Assembly: GCF_037688875.1 (NCBI RefSeq)
Contig: NZ_JAWDIE010000001.1
Location: 186,001-250,000 of the forward strand
Length of the DNA: 64,000 bases
Direction of reading: 5' to 3'
Source: Amphibiibacter pelophylacis
GTDB taxonomy: Bacteria > Pseudomonadota > Gammaproteobacteria > Burkholderiales > Burkholderiaceae_C
Below, piece by piece: positions 18,640-27,800 of the stretch. Below the pieces are notes generated by a model. It ran no database searches. It worked only from the letters and a program-made list of their open reading frames with translations, and was not told where the DNA came from. Numbering within the stretch: the first letter of the stretch is position 1; the number at the start of each line of letters is the position of its first letter. A program made the position numbers and the translations under genes.

Positions 18640-18777
18640 CGGGACGATCGAGGCCTGAAGGGTGTCGCCGATGGCGACGGGTTTGACGAAGCGCAGCGTG
18701 TCCAGGCCCAGCAGCCCGTGCAGCGCGACCGAGACAATCAGCATCGTCGCGTCCGCCAGCGGCCGGTAGGCCATCTT
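18640..18777 (-). pseudogene. MaoC-like dehydratase remnant
   Basis: On the minus strand, a stretch of ~45 codons reads ADATMLIVSVALHGLLGLDT and then LRFVKPVAIGDTLQASI. This closely resembles the LGxDxLRFxxPVxxGDTL core of MaoC hot-dog-fold acyl dehydratases. Neither a proper N-terminus nor the rest of the domain follows: the frame runs into the antisense of murB on one side and into low-complexity sequence on the other. I read it as a decayed internal fragment. The identification rests on one motif. Confidence 0.4.
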
Positions 18778-18837
18778 GCGCCAGCCCAGTCGCTCGCGTG
18801 CCGAAGTGGACGCAGCGCTTGAGGCGGATCGTGATTC

Positions 18838-19035
18838 ATGGGCTTGATCAAGCCGGGCGCCCGGGTCTACCTCGACACCAATATCCTGATCGACCTGATC
18901 GAAAGGGCCACGGATCCGTGGGCTGAAGCGCTGGATGCGCTCATGCAGCAGTTTGAGTCGGCAGGTGCGGTTTTCATCACCAGCGACAAAGGCATCCGCA
19001 ACATTCCTGGCGGCATGGAGCTGCGGACGGTTTAG
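18838..19035 (+). pseudogene. PIN-domain (VapC-type) toxin with internal deletion
   Basis: A 65-codon frame opens with ARVYLDTNILIDLIE, the beta-1 strand and catalytic Asp (D13) of a PIN nuclease. It closes with AVFITSDKGIRNIPG, the last conserved segment (D50) of the same fold. Normal VapC toxins are ~130 residues; the middle ~60-70 residues with the other acidic residues are missing, yet the frame is intact. This suggests an in-frame internal deletion producing an inactive mini-protein. No antitoxin gene is adjacent. It lies next to the MaoC-like fragment, in a small decayed patch. Confidence 0.65.
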
Positions 19036-19044
19036 CCCACACCC

Positions 19045-21015
19045 TCACCGCCCCTGCGCCAGCACCTTCGTCATCCAGCCGCGTTTCACCGTCGGTTTGG
19101 GCACGCGCACGGGCAGAGGGTCGAACCAGCGGCGCACGTCGTCTTCGATGCACAGGGCGTGCATGTAGTTGTAAATGGCGCGGCGCAGCGCCTGGCCCAG
19201 CAGGTCGTGGGTCACGCCCGGCGGCAGTGGCGTGGGGTCGATGAAGCCGACGTCGTTGCGCGCGAAGCGGCCGGGCGGCAGCGGCTGCAGCGTGACGCCA
19301 AAGGCGGCCGGGTCCAGTCCCACGGGCGAATGCACGGTGCAGGTGAAGCGGTGGAAAAATCCGCTGTGGATGCAGCCATTCTCAAAAAGCTGCCGCACGT
19401 ACTCCAGCGCATCCACGGTGTCCTGCAGCGTCTGGGTCGGAAAGCCGTACATCAGGTAGGCGTGGACCATCACCCCGGCCTGCGCAAAACCGTGCGTGAC
19501 GCGCGCCACCTGCTCGACCGACACGCCTTTTTTCATGAGCTGGAGAAGCCGGTCGCTGGCGACTTCCAGCCCGCCGCTCATGGCGATGCAGCCGCTTTCG
19601 GCCAGCAGATCGGCCAGCTGCGGGGTGAAGGTTTTTTCGAAGCGGATGTTGCCCCACCACGAGATGCGCAACTGGCGGCGCAGCAGCTCTTCGGCCAGCG
19701 CCTTGAGCGATTTGGGCGGCGCGGCCTCGTCCACAAAGTGAAAGCCGGTCTGGCCGGTCTCGCCCACGATGCGCTCGATGCGGTCGGCCAGCACCTGCGC
19801 AGTGGTGGTTTCGAAGCGGCCGATGTAATCCAGACCGACATCGCAGAAACTGCATTTCTTCCAGTAGCAGCCGTGCGCCACGGTGAGCTTGTTCCAGCGC
19901 CCGTCGCTCCACAGGCGGTGCATGGGGTTGAGCAGGTCCAGCAGGCTCAGGTACTGCGTGATCGGCAGGCCGTCCCAGGTGGGCGTGCCGACGTCCTCAA
20001 AAGCCACGTCGGGTTCGGGCCAGTTCATGTAGCGGACGAGGGCGGTGTCGCTCTGGCCTTCTTCGCCGCCTTCTCGGACAAAGCAGCGCACCAGGCGCTG
20101 GCGGCCGCGTCGGCCCTGAAGATGCTCGATCAACGCCAGCACCGGGCGCTCGCCCGCGTCCAGGGTGACGAAATCGACACAATCAAACAGGCGCGGCTCG
20201 GACAGCTCGCGCAGCTCGGTGTTCACATAGCCGCCGCCCAGCGCGATGCGCACTTCCGGGTGAGCGCGCCGGATCGCCTGCGCGATGCGCAGCGCGCCGT
20301 ACACCGAGCCCGGAAACGGCACCGACAGCAGCACCAGCTGCGGCCTGTGTTGCGCCACGGCGTCCAGCGCCAGCGTCTGCAGCCAGCCGTCCAGCAGTGT
20401 CGGCGGCGCGGCCAGCGCGTTGGCCAGCGGATCAAAACTGGCCTGGCTGGCGGCCAGGCTTTCGGCGTAGCGCACGAATTCGAAGCGCGGGTCGATGGCG
20501 TCGCGCAGCACGTCAGCCAGATCGTTCAGGAAAAGCGTAGCGATGTGCCGCGCCTTGTCCTGCACGCCCAGCGCGCCAAAAGCCCAGGCCAGCGGGTCTT
20601 CGACGCCGTCGTCAGGGTGGGCGTCCAGTGCGGCAAAACGCGGCCCTTCAGGCACCAGGCCGCGCACGGCCAGCCGGTGCGCCAGCGTGCTGTCCTGCCC
20701 CTGCAGAAAGCGGATCACCGGGATGATGCAATGGCGGTAAGCGTCAAACTGCGCCAGAAAAACATCCACCGTGGCGCTGCGGCCTTCGGGCGGCAGGGCC
20801 TGCGCCACCGCGCGTACGGCGTCCAGCCCTTCGGGCGTGAACACGCGCAGCACCAGTGCCAGCGCCAGATCGGCCTGAAACGCCGCCACGCCCTGGCCGC
20901 GCAGAAAGCCGGTCAGATAGGCCGTGGACGGGTAGGGCGTGCCCAGCTGCGTCATGGGCGGAATGAGACTCAGGACCCGGAACGGGTCGGCGGCAGTAGA
21001 GGGGGCGGCGGGCAT
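19045..21015 (-). CDS. B12-binding-domain radical SAM protein
   Basis: A 656-residue protein. The N-terminal half (SLIPPMTQLGTPYPSTAYLT near residues 14-33; later VLLSVPFPGSVYGALRIAQAI and IALGGGYVNTELREL) has the layout of a cobalamin-binding Rossmann domain. The radical SAM core follows at about residue 390: HGCYWKKCSFCDVGLDYIG, a CX4CX2C cluster motif rather than the common CX3CX2C. GFHFVDEAAPP and MSGGLEVASDRLL are later radical SAM elements. The ATG precedes the conserved N-terminus. Substrate unknown; class B methyltransferase-type chemistry is an inference. Confidence 0.85.
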   Translation of the reverse strand: MPAAPSTAADPFRVLSLIPPMTQLGTPYPSTAYLTGFLRGQGVAAFQADLALALVLRVFTPEGLDAVRAVAQALPPEGRSATVDVFLAQFDAYRHCIIPVIRFLQGQDSTLAHRLAVRGLVPEGPRFAALDAHPDDGVEDPLAWAFGALGVQDKARHIATLFLNDLADVLRDAIDPRFEFVRYAESLAASQASFDPLANALAAPPTLLDGWLQTLALDAVAQHRPQLVLLSVPFPGSVYGALRIAQAIRRAHPEVRIALGGGYVNTELRELSEPRLFDCVDFVTLDAGERPVLALIEHLQGRRGRQRLVRCFVREGGEEGQSDTALVRYMNWPEPDVAFEDVGTPTWDGLPITQYLSLLDLLNPMHRLWSDGRWNKLTVAHGCYWKKCSFCDVGLDYIGRFETTTAQVLADRIERIVGETGQTGFHFVDEAAPPKSLKALAEELLRRQLRISWWGNIRFEKTFTPQLADLLAESGCIAMSGGLEVASDRLLQLMKKGVSVEQVARVTHGFAQAGVMVHAYLMYGFPTQTLQDTVDALEYVRQLFENGCIHSGFFHRFTCTVHSPVGLDPAAFGVTLQPLPPGRFARNDVGFIDPTPLPPGVTHDLLGQALRRAIYNYMHALCIEDDVRRWFDPLPVRVPKPTVKRGWMTKVLAQGR

Positions 21016-21234
21016 GGGGGAGATTGTCGCCTGGGGAGGCTCCTGCGCTGGTCTGGGCCCGCAAACGGCCCTTTCCGTGCGAACTGTGCACGATTTAGCA
21101 CCCTGATCTGCTGACGCTGTTAAGCAAGGGTAAACACAGGCCAGATGCCTCACCGCGTGCGATGGGGCCCTCATATACTGCGCTCGCTCACCCTTTGCCA
21201 CGCACACCTCAGTGCTTTTTTGCCGGAGTTTCCC
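21016..21234. promoter_or_regulatory. divergent intergenic region, radical SAM gene / sugar ABC operon
   Basis: About 220 nt without a gene. A TATACT hexamer at 21174-21179, ~55 nt before the ABC operon ATG, is a plausible -10 element, but I find no convincing -35 at 16-18 nt. No operator-like inverted repeat stands out. The region must carry promoters for both directions. Confidence 0.35.
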
Positions 21235-22179
21235 ATGCGCATTTCACGCCGCCAAATTGGTCTCGCCGCCGCCGCTGTCCTTCTGGGCGGTGTGATGGCA
21301 CTTCCGGCCCATGCCGCCGACAAACCCAAAGTCGCCCTGGTGATGAAATCCATGGCCAACGATTTCTTCCGCACCATGGAAGAAGGAGCCAAGGCCTACC
21401 AGAAGGCCAACGCGGCCCAGTTTGACCTGATCTCCAACGGCATCAAGGACGAGACCGACACCGTCGCCCAGATCAAAATGGTCGAGCAGATGGTCAACCA
21501 GCGCGTCAACGCCATCATCATCGCCCCGGCCGATTCCAAGGCGCTGGTCCCGGTGCTGAAAAGCGCGGTCGACAAAGGCATCCTGGTGGTCAACATCGAC
21601 AACAAGCTGGACGACGCTGCGCTGAAAGAAAAGAACCTGAACGTGCCTTTCGTCGGCCCGGACAACCGCGCTGGCGCCAAGCTGGTCGGCGATTTCCTGG
21701 GCAAGCAGCTCAAGTCGGGCGACGAGGTCGGGATCATCGAAGGCGTGTCCACCACCTTCAACGCGCAGCAGCGCACCCTGGGCTTCCAGGACGCCATGAA
21801 AGCCGTCGGCGCCAAGGTCGTGCCGGTGCAGTCGGGCCAGTGGGAAATCGACAAGGGCAACACCGTGGCGGCTTCGATGCTGCGCGAGCACCCCGGCCTG
21901 AAGGCGCTGCTGTGCGGCAACGACAACATGGCGCTGGGTGCGGTGGCTGCCGTCAAGGCAGCGGGCAAGACCGGCAAGGTCGCCGTGGTCGGCTATGACA
22001 ATATCGCCGCCGTGAAGGCCAAGCTGGCCGATGGCTCCATGCTGGCGACGGCCGACCAGTTCGGCGGCAAGCAGGCGGTGTTTGGCATCGAAACCGCGCT
22101 CAAGGCGCTGGCGGCCAAGCAGAAGCAGGCCGACATGCCCGCGGTCATCAAGACCGACGTGGTCCTGGTGACCAAGTAA
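21235..22179 (+). CDS. ribose-type sugar ABC transporter, periplasmic binding protein
   Basis: A 314-residue periplasmic protein. The signal peptide (RRQIGLAAAAVLLGGVMALP, cleavage after AHA near residue 23) is followed by the RbsB-like mature sequence: KVALVMKSMANDFFRTMEEGA, INAPADSKALV-type IIAPADSKALVPVL, VVNIDNKLDD, FVGPDNRAGAKLVG, IIEGVSTTFNAQQRTLGF and LCGNDNMALGAVAAV. It is the first gene of a three-gene importer operon with a good ATG start after GGAG. The exact sugar (ribose, xylose, an alditol or other) cannot be read from these motifs. Confidence 0.92.
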   Translation: MRISRRQIGLAAAAVLLGGVMALPAHAADKPKVALVMKSMANDFFRTMEEGAKAYQKANAAQFDLISNGIKDETDTVAQIKMVEQMVNQRVNAIIIAPADSKALVPVLKSAVDKGILVVNIDNKLDDAALKEKNLNVPFVGPDNRAGAKLVGDFLGKQLKSGDEVGIIEGVSTTFNAQQRTLGFQDAMKAVGAKVVPVQSGQWEIDKGNTVAASMLREHPGLKALLCGNDNMALGAVAAVKAAGKTGKVAVVGYDNIAAVKAKLADGSMLATADQFGGKQAVFGIETALKALAAKQKQADMPAVIKTDVVLVTK

Positions 22180-22200
22180 ACCCGGCTGGCGGGCGGCACC

Positions 22201-23799
22201 ATGAGCGCTGTGGCGCAACCTGCGGCGCCGGTTCTGCAGCTGGAGGGCGTGGGCAAGGACTACGTCACCCAGGTGCTGGACCGCATCACCCTGAGCCTGC
22301 GGCCGGGTGAGGTTCTGGCCCTGACCGGCGAGAACGGCGCGGGCAAGAGCACGCTGTCCAAGATCATGGCCGGGCTGGTCGAGCCCACGCGCGGCACCCT
22401 GCTGCTGGACGGCCAGCCCTTTGCGCCGCGCAGCCGCCGCGAGGCCGAGGATCACGGCGTGCGCATGGTGATGCAGGAGCTCAGCCTGGTCGCCACGCTG
22501 ACGGTGGCCGAGAACCTGGCGCTGGGCAGCATTCCGCACGGTGGCCTGTGGCGCGCCGGGCGCATCGACCGAAGCGCGCTGCGCCAGTTCGCGCAGCAGC
22601 AGCTGGCCCGCATGGGCCTGCAGGACATTGATCTGGACACGCCCGTCGGGCGCCTGGGCATAGGCACGCAGCAGCTCATCGAGATCGCGCGCAACCTGCG
22701 CGACAGCACGCGCGTGCTGCTGCTGGACGAGCCCACGGCCATGCTGACCCCGCGTGAAACGCAGGAGCTGTTCACGCAGATCCGCCGTCTGAAAGCGCAG
22801 GGGGTGGCCATGGTTTATGTGTCGCACCGCCTGGAAGAGCTGCGCGCCATCACAGACACCATGGCCATCCTGCGCGACGGCCAGCTGGTGGACTGGTGCC
22901 CGACGGCCTCGCTGTCCGAGGCCGAGGTGATCGAGCGCATGGTTGGCCGCCCGGTCGATCAGGACGAGAATCAGCCCACGCGCCCCGCTGGCGCCAGACG
23001 CCTGTCGGTGCAGGGCCTGGGCCGGGGCGATGTCGTGCGCGATGTCAGCCTGGAGCTGCACGCCGGTCAGATTTTCGGCATTGCCGGTCTGGTCGGATCG
23101 GGCCGCACCGAGCTGCTGCGCCTGATTTTCGGCGCCGACCGCGCCGATCGCGGCCGCGTCGAGCTGTATCCCGACACGGGTGCGCCCGTCGTCGCCGAAG
23201 GCGGCTGGCGCTCGCCCGCTGCGGCGCTGGCCCACGGCGTGGGTCTGGTCACCGAAGACCGCAAGGCTCAGGGCCTGCTGCTGCCGCTGCCCATCCGCAT
23301 CAACGCGACGCTCAGCGACACGCGGGCCGTGGCGCGCGCAGGCGTGCTGCAGACGGCGCAGGAACGCGCCCGGGTGGCCGATTTCGTCCAGCGACTGCGT
23401 GTGCGCTGCCAGTCGCAGGAGCAGCCCGTGGGCCAGCTCTCGGGCGGCAACCAGCAGAAGGTGGTTTTTGCCCGCTGGATGCACCGGCCCTGCCAGGTGC
23501 TGCTGCTGGACGAGCCCACGCGCGGCGTGGACGTGGGCGCGCGCGCCGACATTTACGCCGTGATGGAGCAGATGTGCGCTCAAGGCTGCGCCCTGCTGGT
23601 CGTCAGCTCCGACCTGCGCGAACTCATGGCCATCAGCGACCGCATCGGCGTGATGTGCAACGGCGAACTGGCCAGCGTCTTCGAGCGCGGCCAGTGGACC
23701 GAGCAGAGCCTGCTGGCTGCGGCCTTCCCGGACGCCGCTGAACCGTCTGAAGGCCACGGACAGGCCGCTTCCCCAACCGAATCCCGAGAGCTGCCATGA
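22201..23799 (+). CDS. ribose-type sugar ABC transporter, ATP-binding protein (double NBD)
   Basis: A 532-residue cytosolic ATPase with two tandem nucleotide-binding domains as in RbsA/XylG/MglA. NBD1: Walker A LTGENGAGKSTLSKIM (near residue 42), signature IGTQQLIEIAR, Walker B VLLLDEPTAMLTPRE. NBD2: degenerate Walker A GIAGLVGSGRTELLRLIFGA, signature LSGGNQQKVVFARWM, Walker B VLLLDEPTRGVDVGAR. It follows the binding protein by ~20 nt and overlaps the permease ATG by 4 nt. Confidence 0.95.
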   Translation: MSAVAQPAAPVLQLEGVGKDYVTQVLDRITLSLRPGEVLALTGENGAGKSTLSKIMAGLVEPTRGTLLLDGQPFAPRSRREAEDHGVRMVMQELSLVATLTVAENLALGSIPHGGLWRAGRIDRSALRQFAQQQLARMGLQDIDLDTPVGRLGIGTQQLIEIARNLRDSTRVLLLDEPTAMLTPRETQELFTQIRRLKAQGVAMVYVSHRLEELRAITDTMAILRDGQLVDWCPTASLSEAEVIERMVGRPVDQDENQPTRPAGARRLSVQGLGRGDVVRDVSLELHAGQIFGIAGLVGSGRTELLRLIFGADRADRGRVELYPDTGAPVVAEGGWRSPAAALAHGVGLVTEDRKAQGLLLPLPIRINATLSDTRAVARAGVLQTAQERARVADFVQRLRVRCQSQEQPVGQLSGGNQQKVVFARWMHRPCQVLLLDEPTRGVDVGARADIYAVMEQMCAQGCALLVVSSDLRELMAISDRIGVMCNGELASVFERGQWTEQSLLAAAFPDAAEPSEGHGQAASPTESRELP

Positions 23800-24782
23800 C
23801 CCCTGCCCCAAGCGCCGCAGACGCGCGCAAGCCCGCCTTCCTGACCGGCGAGGCCGGGACCTACCTGGGCCTGATCGCGGTTCTGGTCCTGATGGTGCTG
23901 CTGTTCTCCAGCATGAGCCAGTATTTTTTCTCGATGGACACGCTGGTGACCATCGCCAACGACATCCCGGCTGTCGCGGTGATGGCCGTGGGCATGACCT
24001 TTGTGCTGATCATCGCGGGGATAGACCTTTCTGTCGGATCGGTGATGGCGCTGGCGGCGGCGGTGGCGGCGCACGCCATGCTCAACCTGAACGCGTCGGC
24101 GCCGGTCGCCTCGCTGATGGCGCTGGCGGCCGGTCTGGTCTGCGGGCTGATCACCGGATCGGTCAGCGTGATCTGGCGCCTGCCGACTTTCATCGTATCG
24201 CTGGGCATGCTTGAGGCCGTGCGCGGTCTGGCCTACGTGGTCACCGATTCGCGCACGCAGTATGTGGGCGACGGCATCGCCTGGCTGTCGGCGCCCTTTG
24301 TTGGCGCGGTGTCGGTCTCGTTTTTTGCCGCGATTGCCCTGACCGTCGTGGCGCAGTGGGTGCTGACGCGCAGCGTTTTTGGCCGCCACGTGGTCGGCAT
24401 CGGTACGAATGAAGAGGCCATGCGCCTGGCGGGCATTGACCCTCGCCCCATCCGCCTGACCGTTTTCGCCCTGATGGGGTTGCTGGCCGCCGTGGCAGGC
24501 CTGATGCAGGCTGCGCGCCTGGAGGCCGCTGACCCCAACGCGGGCAGCGGCATCGAACTGCAGGTGATCGCCAGCGTCGTCATTGGCGGCACCAGCCTGA
24601 TGGGCGGGCGCGGCAGCGTGCTGGCGACCTTTCTGGGCGTACTGATCACTGCCGTGCTGGAAGCGGGCCTGGCGCAGTTGGGCGTCTCCGACCCCAGCAA
24701 GCGCATCATCACCGGCCTGGTCATCGTCGCAGCCGTCATCATCGATACCCTGCGCCAGCGCCGGGCGGATGCACGGCACTGA
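23796..24782 (+). CDS. ribose-type sugar ABC transporter, permease
   Basis: A 328-residue inner-membrane permease with about eight or more helices, of the RbsC family: VAVMAVGMTFVLIIAGIDLSVGSVMALAA near residues 55-85, PTFIVSLGMLEAVRGLAY near 130, and the EAA-like loop SGIELQVIASVVIGGTSLMGGRGSV near 250-270. ATG overlaps the ATPase stop. No sugar kinase, isomerase or LacI-type regulator is adjacent, so the substrate cannot be inferred from context. A weak 5-bp hairpin (CCCGG/CCGGG) follows the stop. Confidence 0.94.
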   Translation: MTPAPSAADARKPAFLTGEAGTYLGLIAVLVLMVLLFSSMSQYFFSMDTLVTIANDIPAVAVMAVGMTFVLIIAGIDLSVGSVMALAAAVAAHAMLNLNASAPVASLMALAAGLVCGLITGSVSVIWRLPTFIVSLGMLEAVRGLAYVVTDSRTQYVGDGIAWLSAPFVGAVSVSFFAAIALTVVAQWVLTRSVFGRHVVGIGTNEEAMRLAGIDPRPIRLTVFALMGLLAAVAGLMQAARLEAADPNAGSGIELQVIASVVIGGTSLMGGRGSVLATFLGVLITAVLEAGLAQLGVSDPSKRIITGLVIVAAVIIDTLRQRRADARH

Positions 24783-24825
24783 TCCCGGCTGATCCGGGCC
24801 GACGAACCCGGCGGCTGAACCGGCC

Positions 24826-27800
24826 TCAGGCCAGCGGCGCCAGCAGCTCCGCGATATCGCTCTCGCTCAGGCGCGGCGCGCCCGTGGCCACGCCGCCGTC
24901 GGCATACAGGCCACGCGCCAGACCGGCCTTGCGCTCCTGCAGGGCCAGCACGCGTTCCTCGATGGTGCCTGCGGCCACCAGCTTGTAGACCATCACCTTC
25001 TGCGTCTGGCCGATGCGGTGGGCGCGGTCGCTGGCCTGGTCCTCGGCGGCGGGGTTCCACCACGGGTCGCAGTGGATCACGGTGTCGGCCTGCGGCAGGT
25101 TCAGGCCCACGCCGCCGGCCTTCAGGCTGATCAGGAAAATGGGCACCTCACCCTGCGTGAAACGGGCGATGACGGCGTCGCGCTGGCGCGTCTGGCCGGT
25201 GAGCTTGACCCAGGGCAGTTGCAGCTCGGCCAGCAGCGGCTCGATCAGCGCTAGCATCTGCGTGAACTGCGAGAAAATCAGCACCCGCCGCCCTTCGGCA
25301 ATCATGTCGGGCAGGGTGTCGCGCAGCCAGTCCAGCTTGGCCGACGCGCTGATGCCGCGTGCCACATCCAGCTTGACCAGGCGCGGATCGCAGCAGACCT
25401 GGCGCAGCTTGAGCAGCGCGTCCAGCACCTGGATGTGCGAGCGGCCCAGGCCCTTGAGCGCCAGCGCCTCGCGCACCGAAGCCTCGGTGGTCAGGCGTAT
25501 GGTTTCGTAGAGATCGGCCTGCGTGCCGCCCAGCTCCAGGCTGACGGTGCTGTCCTGGCGCGGCGGCAGCTCGCTCGCCACCTGGGATTTGGTGCGCCGC
25601 AGCATGAAGGGCGCGATGCGCCGCCGCAGTTGCGCCAGACGCTCGCCGTCGCCCTGCTTTTCGATGGGCGTGCGAAACAGCGTGCGAAAGCGCGTGCTGC
25701 TGCCCAGGAATCCCGGCATCAGGAAGTGGAACAGGCTCCACAGCTCGCCCAAGTGGTTCTCCATGGGCGTGCCAGACAGGCACAGGCGCTGGCGGCTGGA
25801 CAGTTCGCCCGCCGCCTGCGCCGCGCGGGTGCGCGCGTTCTTGATGTGTTGCGCCTCGTCCAGCACCACCAGGTGCCAGGCCTGGGAGCGCCACAGCTCG
25901 ATGTCGCGCACCAGCAGCGCGTAGGACGTCAGGATGATGTCGTGCTGCGCCAGATCGACCGCGTCCTCGTGGCGCTGCAGGCCGTGGTGAACGCGCACGC
26001 GCAGCGCGGGCGTGAAGCGCGTCGCCTCGTTGCGCCAGTTGCCCAGCAGGCTGACGGGCGCCACGACCAGCACCGGGCGGTCCAGGCGCCCGGCTTCGCG
26101 CTCGGCCAGGATGTGGGCCAGCGTCTGCAGCGTCTTGCCCAGACCCATGTCGTCGGCCAGCAGCCCCGCCAGACCGTGCTGGCCCAGGAACTGCAGCCAG
26201 TCCAGCCCGTGCTGCTGATAGGGACGCAGGCTGGCGTTCAGCCCGGCGGGGGGCGGCACGCTGGGCAGCGCGGCGCCCCCGGCGGCTGTGCCGATCAGGG
26301 CCTGCAGCGCTTTGGCGCCCGCCCAGGGCAGATCGGGCGCGAGCTGGCTGCCCAGGCGCAGCGCCTCCAGCCGCGACAGGCGCAGATCGCCGTCCACCGG
26401 CAGCGGGCGGTCTTCTGCCGTCAGTTCGACCAGCGCCGACAGCCAGGGGCGCAGCGGCTCGGTGGGCACGGCCCAGAAGCGGCCATCCCCCCGGGGCAGG
26501 AAAACGCGCTCGGGCCAGACGGAGGCCCGAGCCGACCCCGGCGTGGGCAATTGCGCAATGAGCTGCGGCAGCAGCGGCAGCACATTGATGCGCTGGCCCT
26601 GCACCTCCAGGCCCAGCGACAGATCAAACCACTCGGGCAGCGGCGTGCTGCTGACGACATCGTCCGGCGCATCAGAAGCACTGGCGCCACCCCCGCTCAG
26701 GTCGATGTGCAGCGCCTGGGCGTTTTCCAGCAGGCCGCGCTGGGGATCGGGCACCCGCACGTTCAGGCCCAGATCGCGCCAGGCGACGAAATCGCTGTCC
26801 AGCCAGGCCAGCCACAGGCTGGGCGGCTGCTCGGGCGCCAGGCGCCAGCGCGTGTCGCCGCCACGCACCAGACCGAGCTGGCTCAGCGCCTGGCGGGCGC
26901 TCTGCTCGGCGGCCAGCGCGCGGTGGATCAGCACCGGGGGCGTGCCCGGCAGCAGCTTGGGCGTCTGCAGATCGGTGGCCGCGACCGTGTGGCCGCCATA
27001 GTCGAAGCCCAGCGAAGCGCACAGCAGCAGTCCCGACCCATCGGCGTGCAGCTCGATCTGCGCCTGCGGGGCTTCACCGCGCACGACCAGGGGCTCGTCC
27101 AGACCCGGTGGCAGGCCGACGGTGCCCAGATGCGTCATCACGGATTGCGGATGATCGCGCAGCAGCGTGGGCGAGAGCGGCGGTGCCTGCAGCAGCACGG
27201 GCAGCAGGGCGGGAGGGACGCCATCGGCCACCGCAGGACCGCACAGGCCCAGGGCGGTGTTGATGTAAATCGGGGGCTCGTTCAGGAACACCTGCGCCCC
27301 CTCCTGCGTCAGCGTGGCCCGGAGCTGCCAGGCCTGCTCCGGGGTGGCCTGCCAGCGCCAGGTCAGCGGCTGTGGGCCGCCCCAGGCCAGAGGCACGCCG
27401 GGCTGGCCCGGGCTGCGGCTGCTGAACAGGCGCCCGCTGCGCGCGGCCAGTTCCAGCGCCATCAGGCCGGACGGGCCACGCAGCACGGCCTCGGTCAGGG
27501 TGTCATAGCTGTAGTAGCTGGTGCGGTGGGCGTTACGGCCCAGCATGTCGATCAGCTGGAAGATGTCGCGCAGGGTGTCGCTGCCGTGTCCGCCCTGGCC
27601 GCCGTTCGGGCTGGATGTGCGGCGCAGCTTGTTCCACTCGCCGCTTTTGCGCTGGCGCGATACGCCATAGCGCAGGCTGAGCACGGTGACGCTGGTCTGC
27701 GGCGCGGCGGGCACGCGCCCGGCCTGAAGCGGGCGCTCGGCGGGTGTCCGCTGCTCGTGGGGCTCCAGCAGCAGGACAAGCTGGTCTTCCAGCGGGTTGT

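Noticed and set aside
22943..23264. Overlapping small frames inside the ABC ATPase gene.
   Set aside because: They are alternate-frame reads of a gene whose two NBDs are intact.
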